From Streptomyces albicerus (GTDB taxonomy: Bacteria > Actinomycetota > Actinomycetes > Streptomycetales > Streptomycetaceae): a stretch of DNA of 64,000 nt. Shown piece after piece: positions 15,533 through 23,071 of the stretch (position 1 is its first letter; every line of letters starts with the position of its first letter). The notes beneath the pieces were generated by a model. It had not been told where the DNA came from. It saw only the letters and a list, made by a program, of their open reading frames with translations, and did not search any database. The stretch is taken from positions 69,938-133,937 of the forward strand of contig NZ_VWMY01000023.1 in assembly GCF_008905045.1 (NCBI RefSeq), read 5' to 3'. A program made the translations under genes and the position numbers.

Positions 15533-16224
15533 TACGGGTCGATTTCTCCGTCCCCGCCGAGTTCGAAGAGGTGCCCCTCGGCATGGACTTCGAGGCGGCT
15601 TGGGCCGAGGTGAACACCCGAAGCGCGCATGGGTATATGGCAGCAGGGACAGACAAAGAGACCGACCAACAGTCGCTGACGGAAATGGCCCGGACACTGC
15701 AGCGGATTTCGCGCTTCCTCGACGAAGTCGGCGTGGTCTATGCGGCCAACTGCCTGCATTCCTTCGAGGGCGAAGTCTCACTGGGCTCGCTCACTGTCGC
15801 AGTAGTGGACTACTCCTACGGTGGCGATGCCGCCACAGCAGCCCGGGGGACTCTGCGTGGTGTCCTCGAATCACGAGGAGAGGGCTGGACCGGATCGGTG
15901 ATCGACGCTCCGTGCGGCCAGGCTGCCGTCTTCACCGGCGGCCAGAGCTATGTCCTTCCTCCGGCGTTCTCGCCGAACGGTGAGGAGATCGAAGTACTCA
16001 CAGCCCAGTTCCACGCGATGATCCCTGTCCCACTCGAGGTGGGAGACGAACAGCGCATGTGCCTGGTGGCCTTCTCCACGCCCCAGGTCACTCACTGGGA
16101 GAAGTGCTACGCCCCGCTCATGGCCAATGTGCTCCGGAGCCTTCGGTTCACAGGGAATCGCCAAGAGGCCCGTGGGGGAGCCCAGACCACGGCGGCGGCG
16201 TCAGCGTCACGTACTGAGGGGTAG
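15529..16224 (+). CDS. Soluble protein of the type VII-like cassette (LpqN/Mog1-like fold suspected)
   Basis: This 231-residue protein has no signal peptide or membrane helix. It has an N-terminal strand (VIRVDFSVPAEFEEVPL), a long central helix (LTEMARTLQRISRFLDEV), several beta strands and a C-terminal PLMANVLRSLRF ending. That ending and the strand order remind me of the Mog1/PsbP/LpqN fold found around actinobacterial secretion loci, but this is inference. It overlaps its neighbour by GTGA. There is a 134-bp gap before the last gene of the cassette. Confidence 0.68.
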   Translation: MIRVDFSVPAEFEEVPLGMDFEAAWAEVNTRSAHGYMAAGTDKETDQQSLTEMARTLQRISRFLDEVGVVYAANCLHSFEGEVSLGSLTVAVVDYSYGGDAATAARGTLRGVLESRGEGWTGSVIDAPCGQAAVFTGGQSYVLPPAFSPNGEEIEVLTAQFHAMIPVPLEVGDEQRMCLVAFSTPQVTHWEKCYAPLMANVLRSLRFTGNRQEARGGAQTTAAASASRTEG

Positions 16225-16358
16225 GGGCGCACGCACGGGGCTCACTGCGCGTAGACATCCGGCGGAACCGGAGCCCGGTGATCTGTAGGGACGGGCGACC
16301 ACGGGATCATTCACATGTTCGCCGACGGTCCGAACGCCAGAGAAGCGGAGAGGCAAGC

Positions 16359-17261
16359 GTGAGTACCGATATGCCGGGCGCGGCGCGGGAGAGACGCACA
16401 CGACACCGCATCCCACTGGCGATCGGCATCGGCTGGTACGTGCTCGCCGTGATCGTAGGAATGTACCTGCTGAACAACTTCGACTCGATCCTCATGGCGC
16501 CCCTGTGGATCGCGCACGGAGTGATGCTGATCGTGCCGATACGGAGACTGGGGGCCAGAGAATCCAGCGTAGGCGCGGCGCTGTTCATTGTCGTCACCTC
16601 CCTGTTCGCCGCATATGGCGCCGACCTGGCCCGCGACAACTTGACCCTTCAGTTGCGGGGCGAGAAGGTCACCGCCACGGTCGTGAAAGAGCGGCTCGAC
16701 CCAGGCCAAGGCAGGGGTCGCCGTTCCCACTATGTTCTGGAACGGCAGGACGGCACCCGGGTCCCGGGCCCCAAGATGGGCACGGGCTTCAAGGAATACG
16801 AGGTCGGCCAGGTGCTCACGGTCCTCGCGGACCCACAGGGCCAGCTCGAACCCCGGACGCTGGGCGAGGCGGACGCCAGCGGCGAGCTGCTCAGCTCAGC
16901 AGGAGCAGCCCTCGCCGCTCTCGGCTGCGTCGGCTGGATGACCTGGCGAGGATCGAACACCGCGAAGCGTCGGGACGAGGCGAAGCGAAAGACCTCGTCC
17001 CGGACGCAGAAGGCGTACAAGACCGTCACCCGCAACCACACCACACAGGCCGAGCAGGAGGCGATGCTCCGCGAGGCCCTGAGCACGTACCCCGCCGACC
17101 GGCGCGGCTATATCAAGGTGCCTCCCGAGGAGTACCCCGACGTGTCGCAGCACCGGGCCGCCCGGATCGCCTGGGAGATGGGGCTGCGCGCGGAGGCGGC
17201 GGGCAACCGGGGCTCGTGGCGGTTCCGGGAGACCGTGAACGAGGAAGTCCCACACGACTGA
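16359..17261 (+). CDS. Polytopic membrane protein with a DUF3592-like domain
   Basis: This 300-residue protein has four predicted membrane helices (IGWYVLAVIVGMYLL, an ILMAPLWIAHGVMLIV stretch, ALFIVVTSLFAAY and ALAALGCVGWM). Between helices 3 and 4 lies a small beta domain (EKVTATVVKERLDPG, GQVLTVLADPQGQLEP) like the DUF3592 extracytoplasmic domain. A basic C-terminal region of about 100 residues is cytoplasmic. Function is unknown. It starts at GTG with GCGGAGAGG upstream and has the same orientation as the WXG cassette, separated by 134 bp, so it may be a loosely attached last member. Confidence 0.72.
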   Translation: MSTDMPGAARERRTRHRIPLAIGIGWYVLAVIVGMYLLNNFDSILMAPLWIAHGVMLIVPIRRLGARESSVGAALFIVVTSLFAAYGADLARDNLTLQLRGEKVTATVVKERLDPGQGRGRRSHYVLERQDGTRVPGPKMGTGFKEYEVGQVLTVLADPQGQLEPRTLGEADASGELLSSAGAALAALGCVGWMTWRGSNTAKRRDEAKRKTSSRTQKAYKTVTRNHTTQAEQEAMLREALSTYPADRRGYIKVPPEEYPDVSQHRAARIAWEMGLRAEAAGNRGSWRFRETVNEEVPHD

Positions 17262-17418
17262 GCCCACGAGGCGGCGACCCTCGCCCCTCCGCGATGCGCA
17301 CGAAGGCATCGGCAAACCCGAGTCGCTCAAGCACGTGCTTGCCTCGGACGGTCCCTCCGCGCCAGCGATGAGCACCAGTTGGTGCGCCTACACATGGGTC
17401 CGCGCGGCGGCCGGGCAG

Positions 17419-17656
17419 GAAGTCGCAGCGAGCGTGTCCATGCCTGCGGACCTTATCGCCGCGGTCAAGGCACGCGTCGGGCCACGGATTCTCGGCGTAC
17501 GTCAGCGCGGCGGTACAACGGCAGATTCAGCGCGACCTGCTCGATGAGCTGCTCCAGGAGAAGGAGGCGGAGATCGGTTCGCCCACCCCTGAGATCCAGG
17601 AGTGGGCTGCAGAGCCGCTCGGGTTCGGTGTACTGGCAGGTCTGGCCGCCGTCTGA
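17419..17656 (+). pseudogene. Frameshifted ribbon-helix-helix antitoxin-like gene
   Basis: Frame one reads ASVSMPADLIAAVKARVG up to about 17481. The following segment, from 17489, continues in another frame as FSAYVSAAVQRQIQRDLLDE and on to a TGA at 17654-17656. Joined, this is a typical actinobacterial RHH/CopG-like antitoxin, where SVSMP, KARVG, FSAYVS and the DLLDELL helix are contiguous. One extra base near 17482-17488 breaks it. No partner toxin gene is seen. Upstream, 17281-17418, I see no intact gene. Confidence 0.6.
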
Positions 17657-17670
17657 TCCGAGGCCCGGCT

Positions 17671-17706
17671 GTCGGTGGGTGGGAGGTGCACCTCCCACCC
17701 ACCGAC
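17671..17706. repeat. 36-bp perfect palindrome
   Basis: The left half GTCGGTGGGTGGGAGGTG is followed directly by its exact reverse complement, with no spacer. It begins 14 bp after the stop of the broken antitoxin gene. It could be a terminator stem, a protein-binding site or a cruciform-forming site. No T-run follows on either strand. Confidence 0.85.
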
Positions 17707-17945
17707 ACGAGCAGCCACCGTCCCCCGCGAGGGCTCGCCGATCACGGCGGGCCCTTTCCCCCGCAGGCGACGTGTAGAGCGGCGGAGCACCCCTGGCGGA
17801 CGGCCACTCGCCGGCCAGAGCGGGCCGAGGTCCAGGCGATGTCCCGGCCTGGGCTTTGTCGTGTCACAGTCGAGTGACCACTCTGGCCCTCGGTCCCTCG
17901 CCTACACATGATGTCCCCCGGACGTACAAGATCCAGGGGGGAATC

Positions 17946-18389
17946 ATGCGTATCCGTACCACCACCGCAGCCATCACCGCCGTACTCGCCGTCAGCCTTG
18001 TCGGCTGCAGCAGCGACAACGGCACCGACAGCAAGGCCGACACCGCCCCGAGCAGTGCGCCTGCGGCCCCGAGTAGCGCACCTTCGGCTCCGAACACCGC
18101 GGACAGCAGTGGCACCTCCGAGGCCGACAAGGTTGTCCTGCCCGAGCCCACCGGCGACAAGCGAACTGCCGTCATCACGGCCATAAGAGACGTCGACCCC
18201 AGGCTCGTCCAAGACGAGGACAAGGCCATCGAAAAGGCGCGCTACCAGTGTGTGAACCTCGATGGCGGTGTCTCGGACACCGTCGACAGTGCAATGGAAC
18301 TGTTCTCCTACAACGGCGTCACGCTGACCGATGACGACGCACGTCACCTCAACATCGGACTGCGCAAAACACTCTGTGCCGAAGCCTGA
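17946..18389 (+). CDS. Lipoprotein with a DUF732-like domain
   Basis: This 147-residue protein starts at ATG with an AGGGGGG ribosome-binding site. It has a signal peptide with lipobox SLVGC at about residue 20 and a low-complexity Ser/Ala/Pro linker to about residue 60. The C-terminal helical domain, with two Cys (YQCVNLDGGVSD, ARHLNIGLRKTLC), looks like DUF732, a small disulphide-bonded secreted helical domain of actinobacteria. Function is unknown. It stands alone between the antitoxin remnant and the OmpA gene. Confidence 0.82.
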   Translation: MRIRTTTAAITAVLAVSLVGCSSDNGTDSKADTAPSSAPAAPSSAPSAPNTADSSGTSEADKVVLPEPTGDKRTAVITAIRDVDPRLVQDEDKAIEKARYQCVNLDGGVSDTVDSAMELFSYNGVTLTDDDARHLNIGLRKTLCAEA

Positions 18390-18404
18390 TCAGCCACCGC
18401 CTCC

Positions 18405-18434
18405 GGCCCGGCCGCATCCGTATGCGGCCGGGCC
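18405..18434 (+). terminator. Strong stem-loop terminator after the DUF732-like gene
   Basis: GGCCCGGCCGCAT and ATGCGGCCGGGCC form a perfect 13-bp stem with a four-base loop, starting 16 bp after the stop codon. There is no T-run. The 220 bp that follow, to 18655, hold only a possible gene remnant. Confidence 0.7.
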
Positions 18435-18655
18435 TCGCCGTATCCGACGCGTGCATCGTCTGCGGCCCCGGCACGCACCCAGGGCCCCGGGGCTTTCTCC
18501 TGGATCGGCGCTCAGCCCATCCTCGCGTCTGGTCCGGCGCATCACCGATGAACACCGGCTGGTGTAGCTGCTCCGGGACGGCGAGTTGGTCGTCCTCCAG
18601 TCGCGTTACCAGTACGAATAGGACCGGACCTCGACCCTCGTTGGATCCTGCCGCC

Positions 18656-19276
18656 TCAGCCGGTCTTCGGGAACGTCACCTCCACGCGGCGGTTCTTGCG
18701 GCGGCCCTGTTCCGAGGTGTTGTCGGCGATGGGGTAGTCCTCGCTGTAGCCGCGTACCTCGAAGGTGACGTCCGGGCCCAGGTTGGCCGCGAGCTCGTCG
18801 TGGACGGCCTCCGCGCGGTTCTTGGAGAGAGTGACGCCATGGGCGTACGAGCCGAGGTTGTCGGTGAAGCCGAAGACTCGGACGTTCGTGGCTTTCTGGG
18901 CCTTGATCTCCTCCGCGATCGCCTCAATGCGGGCGCGTGCCTCCGGGTTCAGTTTTGAGCTGTCCTTCGGGAAGAGGACCTCCGCCTGGAGTGCGAACTT
19001 CACGTCCTCGTTCGTGTCCTCGCGGCGTTCCTCGCCGCCGAGGTCCTCGACGACCGACTTGATGTCCAGCACGCGCGCGGGCGCGAGCGTTGCGCCGTCG
19101 GCGAGCTTCAGGCCCGGGCTGTTCGCGTCCACTTCCGGGGGCGGGGAGGTGGTGACGCTGCCTGGCGGGGCGCTCGGGTCATCGTCGTCCGCGTGGGCCG
19201 GGGTGAGGGGGGTCAGGAAGACAAGCGTGGTGAGGGCGGTGAGGGTCGTCGCCGTGGTGCGGAGGGTGAGGCGCAT
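18656..19276 (-). CDS. Secreted OmpA-family peptidoglycan-binding protein
   Basis: This 206-residue protein has a Sec signal peptide (cleavage near TPAHADDD), a Pro/Ser linker and a C-terminal OmpA/MotB-like domain. The domain includes VLFPKDSSKLNPEARARIE, VRVFGFTDNLGSYAHGVTLS and KNRAEAVHDEL, with the conserved NRRVEV end. These domains bind diaminopimelate in peptidoglycan without covalent linkage. It is the last gene of the leftward Tad pilus region and is separated from the preceding lipoprotein gene by 2 bp, so it may anchor the pilus machinery to the wall. Confidence 0.9.
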   Translation of the reverse strand: MRLTLRTTATTLTALTTLVFLTPLTPAHADDDDPSAPPGSVTTSPPPEVDANSPGLKLADGATLAPARVLDIKSVVEDLGGEERREDTNEDVKFALQAEVLFPKDSSKLNPEARARIEAIAEEIKAQKATNVRVFGFTDNLGSYAHGVTLSKNRAEAVHDELAANLGPDVTFEVRGYSEDYPIADNTSEQGRRKNRRVEVTFPKTG

Positions 19277-19278
19277 GG

Positions 19279-19863
19279 TTACTCGCCCTCGGAGAGTTCG
19301 ATGGCGGCCGGGGGCATGGTCGGTACCTGGAGCTGAACCTTGTTCGTGCCTTCCGGAGGCGCCGGGAACTGCGCGAACCAGTCGGCGGTCTGACCTTGGT
19401 CGATGCCACCCTCGAACTTCGTGCACAGGCAGCGTCCTTCGGTGTCCCTGAGGACGAAGTACTTCTTCTTACCCGCCTGGTCGACGACGCTGGCGCCTGC
19501 CATGGATCCCCCGTTTTTCTTCAGCTCCGTCTCGTCGCTCTTCCATTCACTCGCGAGCCAGATCCCGGACGTAGCGTTCGTCACCTTGCCCTGAACTGTG
19601 AGGAAGCCGCCCTCATCGCGTTCCGCGGAAGTGACCGTGAGCGTGATGCCGTTGCTCTTGACCTCGGAAAGCACCTGTTCCGGCTCGGCCTCCGCGGAAT
19701 CCTTGTCCTTCTCGTCGTTCTTGGCCGGAGCGGAAGACGCCGTCTTGTCGGACTTGTCGTCGTCACCGCCCCCGCCGCAGCCGGCCACCGTGAGGACCAG
19801 CCCGGTCGTGATCGCCACAGCGGTCATTGCCCTGCGGCCCCGCATGGTGTGCCGAAAGTCCAT
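19279..19863 (-). CDS. Lipoprotein downstream of the pilin genes
   Basis: This 194-residue protein has a signal peptide with lipobox TVAGC near residue 29, an acidic/Lys-rich linker, and a beta-sandwich-like domain (ITLTVTSAERDEGGFLTVQGKV typifies its alternating strands). A CLC pair follows (EGRCLCTKF), and the C-terminus is a short strand region. It is similar in layout to DUF4352-type extracellular domains, but I do not assign it. It lies between the TadE/G-like pseudopilin gene and the OmpA gene, 15 bp and 2 bp away, suggesting a role at the pilus base outside the membrane. Confidence 0.82.
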   Translation of the reverse strand: MDFRHTMRGRRAMTAVAITTGLVLTVAGCGGGGDDDKSDKTASSAPAKNDEKDKDSAEAEPEQVLSEVKSNGITLTVTSAERDEGGFLTVQGKVTNATSGIWLASEWKSDETELKKNGGSMAGASVVDQAGKKKYFVLRDTEGRCLCTKFEGGIDQGQTADWFAQFPAPPEGTNKVQLQVPTMPPAAIELSEGE

Positions 19864-19878
19864 TGGTACGGCTTCCTT

Positions 19879-20481
19879 TCATTCGGCCAGTTGCACAGAG
19901 AACAGCACGGATGCGTCGGGAAGGTCGTCCAAATCGAAATCTTCGGGGTCGATATCCACGCGTTTGCCGTCACAGTTCAGTTCGACGACGTCCTTGGGGT
20001 CGTCTGGCACGTCGAAGTCGCAACGCGGTCGGATGACGGCCTCGGCATCGGCCGTCGCCTGCATGCCCTCCGTGCCCGGGATGATCGAGTCCCCGACCGT
20101 GTAGTTCGTGAGGATCTGCACGCGGTAGCCGGGGTACTCGGCTGTGGTCGAGGGCCCGAACTCCGTGACGGTCGCGTCGTTTTCGGCCGCCAATGCGTCG
20201 GCCGCGGCGGCGGCTCCGTTCCCTTCGATGCCTTCAGGGTCGAGCCAGTCCAGCCAGTTGTCGTCCACACCGATGGCGCCTTCCAGGCCTTCCATCAGCT
20301 CGTCCCTGGCATCCTGGGCGGCCGCCAACGCCGCAGCGTCCGCCGCGGATTGAGCTCCGTTCCGCGCGGACGCTGCTTGGGCGAATGCGAAGAGGGCGAA
20401 CGCAGCGAAGAGCAGGATCCCCGTCAGCCAGATGTAGATGGGGAGCGTCTGCCCTCGGTCGCTGCGAAGGCCGGGTGTCAG
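19879..20481 (-). CDS. TadE/TadG-like pseudopilin, apparent CTG start
   Basis: This 200-residue protein has a short basic N-terminus, SDRGQTLPIYIWLTGILL with the pilin-like membrane helix to about residue 35, and then the RNGAQSAADAAALAAAQDAR segment typical of the TadE/G (Tad_N) family. An acidic extracytoplasmic domain with a Cys pair follows. No ATG, GTG or TTG lies in frame near the N-terminus. The best start is CTG at 20481, whose codon overlaps the TGA stop of the flp gene as CTGA, the same arrangement that GTGA/ATGA provide elsewhere. Probable role: minor pilus subunit. Confidence 0.8.
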   Translation of the reverse strand: MTPGLRSDRGQTLPIYIWLTGILLFAAFALFAFAQAASARNGAQSAADAAALAAAQDARDELMEGLEGAIGVDDNWLDWLDPEGIEGNGAAAAADALAAENDATVTEFGPSTTAEYPGYRVQILTNYTVGDSIIPGTEGMQATADAEAVIRPRCDFDVPDDPKDVVELNCDGKRVDIDPEDFDLDDLPDASVLFSVQLAE

Positions 20482-20720
20482 CCCCCGATGACGTCGTTGA
20501 CCGCGTCGCCGATCGCCTGGGAGATCTTTCCGTCCAAGCCCAGCTGGTCGATCAAGGTGTAGATGCCGGCAATCAGAATCATCAGGCCCGCATACTCCAC
20601 AAACCCGGCCCCCTGATCCCGCTCCCGCCCCCGCATCCGACCGGACACGGTCCGCGCCCACGTCCCGAAGGCCCGTTCCACGCTCATCGTTGCCCTCAGC
20701 GTCCAGTCCTTCGCCACCAT
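20478..20720 (-). CDS. Flp-type pilin
   Basis: This 80-residue protein is a Flp/type IVb pilin. It has a basic leader of about 36 residues, then GAGFVEYAGLMILIAGIYTL, in which the Gly before FVEY is the expected prepilin cleavage site and the Glu at +3 is conserved, then a short helical tail. It would be the main fibre subunit, processed by a TadV-type prepilin peptidase that is not encoded in this window. AAGGGG upstream supports ATG at 20720; ATG 20687 is possible. It ends in a CTGA overlap with the next pseudopilin gene. Confidence 0.85.
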   Translation of the reverse strand: MVAKDWTLRATMSVERAFGTWARTVSGRMRGRERDQGAGFVEYAGLMILIAGIYTLIDQLGLDGKISQAIGDAVNDVIGG

Positions 20721-20822
20721 GGCCCCTTCTCTCCCACCCAGAACCAACACCGTCCCGCGCACCGTACGTGAGACCCCGCCTACTCCGGGTGGGCCCAGGG
20801 ACCCAACTTCGTAAGATTGGAG

Positions 20823-21632
20823 TCACCGGTTCCACCCCCCGTGGGCCGTGCCCAGCCAGTGGGCGATCGCTTCGCTGCGCGTGGAACTGTGCAGCTTTGC
20901 GAAGATGCGGTTGATGTGGTTCTTGACGGTCTTCTCGCTGATGAAGCACGTGGCGGCGATCTGCCGGTTGTTCATGCCGGCCGCGATGAGATCCATGACC
21001 TCCACCTCCCGTGAACTCAGCCCGAATTCCAGTCGGTTGTGGCCGCGGCGGTGGAGCCCCGCCGCGGAGGCGGGTCGAGCCTTTGACGACTGTGCCACAA
21101 CTGGTTGCAGGTGCGAAGAGTTTTCGTTCGGTTCGTACGAAACACCGAGCGAATCCGAGACAGACTCCGAGAGAGGCTCCGAAACCGAGTCCGAGACCGA
21201 GTTCAAGACAGCGGCGGCCGCAGCCGCGGAGGAGGTGAAAGTGGCCCGCCCGTCACTCAAGTCACGTACGGCTGTGATCAGTTCCGCCGCCGTGAACTCG
21301 CCGTGGACGAGATAGCCGACCGCTCCGAGGCCCAAGGCCTCCGCCACCACCTCGGGTTCTCGGCTGTACGTCAGCATCATCACGGGCGCGAGTCGGGCCA
21401 GTGAGGGGAGTGCGGTCAGGCCGTCCGTGCCCGGCATGCGTACGTCCAGGAGGATCACGTCCGGGCGGTGGCGGGTCGCGGCCGCGACTGCCTCCGCGCC
21501 GTTCGATGCCTGGGCCTCGACCCGGATGTCGGGGTGCGCGTCCAGCAGGGCCGCCAGGCCCGCCCGGACGACCGGGTTGTCGTCGGCCACGAGCACTCGT
21601 AGGGGCGGGCCGGGAAGCGCCTGGTCAGGCAT
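20823..21632 (-). CDS. LuxR-family (NarL type) response regulator
   Basis: This 269-residue protein has an N-terminal receiver domain (VLVADDNPVVRAGLAALL, phospho-acceptor Asp in DVILLDVRMPG, and Lys/Thr-region changes in VMMLTYSREP). An unusual Ser/Glu-rich linker (residues about 143-185, with repeated SxS steps) follows, and then a C-terminal LuxR helix-turn-helix (GLSSREVEVMDLIAAG, ISEKTVKNHINRIFAKL). It overlaps the histidine kinase gene by 8 bp, so the two are a pair. They sit inside the pilus gene run, which suggests control of pilus genes. Confidence 0.92.
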   Translation of the reverse strand: MPDQALPGPPLRVLVADDNPVVRAGLAALLDAHPDIRVEAQASNGAEAVAAATRHRPDVILLDVRMPGTDGLTALPSLARLAPVMMLTYSREPEVVAEALGLGAVGYLVHGEFTAAELITAVRDLSDGRATFTSSAAAAAAVLNSVSDSVSEPLSESVSDSLGVSYEPNENSSHLQPVVAQSSKARPASAAGLHRRGHNRLEFGLSSREVEVMDLIAAGMNNRQIAATCFISEKTVKNHINRIFAKLHSSTRSEAIAHWLGTAHGGWNR

Positions 21633-23070
21633 GTGCGGCCTCCTCGTGGGGAGAGTGTGAGGGGGGTTCGGGGAGTGGGGTTCCCGACGTTCTCAGGGGG
21701 AGGTCCACCTTGACCTCCGTGCCGCCCTGCTCGGCTCGGCGCAGCCGGATACCCGCGCCTATCGACGTCGCGCGCTCCAGCATTCCCAGCACACCGAAGT
21801 GGCCGGTTTTCGCCAGGAGTCGTACGTCATTGAGGGAATTGAGGGATCGGGAATCGAGCGATACGGGCGTTCCCGTTCCGTCGTCCCGCACGGTCAGGTG
21901 CAGTGCCGTGGCGGCCACTTCCAGGGTTACGTCCACGCATGTCGCGTCCGTCGCGTGGCGGTGCGTGTTCTCCAGTGCCTCCGAGAGGATGGACAGGAGT
22001 TGGTGGGGCGCCCCGGGAGGGAGTACGAGGTCGGGGGCCGCCCGGTAGGCGAGGGTCGCCTTGATACCCGTACGCGATTCGAAGTCCTCCGTCCTCGCCG
22101 CGAGTTCCGTGCTCAGGGATGCGGGCGGGGCCGCCAGTGCCGTGTGGCGGCGTAGGTCTGTCAGGAGGTCTCTGGACTCCGCGGCCGCTCGGCGTGCCGC
22201 GCCCGCCACAGCCGTGGCCTGGTCCTTCAGGGCACGGGGGTCCGGGTCGTGGTCGGCTGCGATCGCCAGTGCCTCGGCCGCGAGGGCCAGACCGTGCAGG
22301 GTCTTCGCCACGGAGTCGTGCATCTCGCGGGCCAGGCGGGCCCGTTCGGACTCGACGGCCTCCGCGACGGCCAGCCGGGAGTTCGCCTCCGCGAGGGCCT
22401 GGCTGGCCGTGCCGAAGCGGAACATCAGGTTGCGCAGGGTGACGCCGATGATCCCGGCCGCGATGCAGAAGCCGGCGACCAGGAGGGTGCTGACGCCGGC
22501 GCCCGGACGGTGTTCCCAAGCCCTGAAGACGGTGAGGAGGACCACGAGTTGGAGGCCGGTGAAGACGCCCGAGCCGCGCCAGCCGTACAGCAGGCCCGAG
22601 AGGAGCGGGGTGCAGACCGCCGCGTACGCGAGGGGGGAGGCGGGGGACGCGGTGAGGAGCAGTATCGCGCCGAAGACCAGGTCCACCGCCATGAGGGAGG
22701 GGTGGGCGAGGAGTCGGGGGGCGAAACGGTCCCAGTCCCTGAGCATGGCGTACGAGCCCATGACGCCCAGGACCGCGGCGGCGAGGACTCCGTAGCGGGG
22801 CAGGCCGTCCGTAGCGTTGGCCGTCGCGAAGGGGGCGCCTATCGCGATCAGGGTGAGCCGGACCGCGAATGCCTGCCGGCAGAGGGCCTGGAGGGCGTTG
22901 AGCTGGAGACGGATGCTGCCGGGCGCTGCCGCGTCGTCTGCGAAGTAGCCTGTGGCTCGCTCGAAAAAGGGGGCAGTTCGAACAGTGCCGGTCCGTTGTG
23001 GCTTGTCGCGCAGTTCCCCGCGCCCCTGGAGGGGCGCCCTCGCCCGGCCCTGTTTCCGAACCCCCGCCAT
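21625..23070 (-). CDS. Sensor histidine kinase (HisKA_3/NarX type)
   Basis: This 481-residue kinase has about six membrane helices (residues about 65-210), a HisKA_3 dimerisation helix with the phospho-acceptor His in RARLAREMHDSVAKTLHG, and a HATPase domain (LSEALENTHRHA N-box, DDGTGTP and GHFGVLGMLERA G-boxes). It pairs with the overlapping response regulator. Its ATG lies 2 bp from the tadC stop, so it is translated from the pilus message. The first 25 residues are encoded by a copy of the dispersed palindromic repeat, and no alternative start codon exists before the first membrane helix. Confidence 0.92.
   Translation of the reverse strand: MAGVRKQGRARAPLQGRGELRDKPQRTGTVRTAPFFERATGYFADDAAAPGSIRLQLNALQALCRQAFAVRLTLIAIGAPFATANATDGLPRYGVLAAAVLGVMGSYAMLRDWDRFAPRLLAHPSLMAVDLVFGAILLLTASPASPLAYAAVCTPLLSGLLYGWRGSGVFTGLQLVVLLTVFRAWEHRPGAGVSTLLVAGFCIAAGIIGVTLRNLMFRFGTASQALAEANSRLAVAEAVESERARLAREMHDSVAKTLHGLALAAEALAIAADHDPDPRALKDQATAVAGAARRAAAESRDLLTDLRRHTALAAPPASLSTELAARTEDFESRTGIKATLAYRAAPDLVLPPGAPHQLLSILSEALENTHRHATDATCVDVTLEVAATALHLTVRDDGTGTPVSLDSRSLNSLNDVRLLAKTGHFGVLGMLERATSIGAGIRLRRAEQGGTEVKVDLPLRTSGTPLPEPPSHSPHEEAAHA
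22994..23041. repeat. Dispersed palindromic repeat, copy 1 (inside a coding region)
   Basis: The core GTCGCGCAGTTCCCCGCGCC, followed by CCTGGAGGGGCGC, matches the copies listed elsewhere in this window. It encodes, on the minus strand, roughly residues 9-25 of the histidine kinase (APLQGRGELRDKPQ). Confidence 0.8.
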
Positions 23071-23071
23071 C

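Noticed and set aside
18539..18619. Possible fragment reading ITDEHRLV then a stop, then LLRDGELVVLQSRYQYE
   Set aside because: It may be the end of a decayed gene, but it is too short and has no recognisable family, so I did not annotate it.
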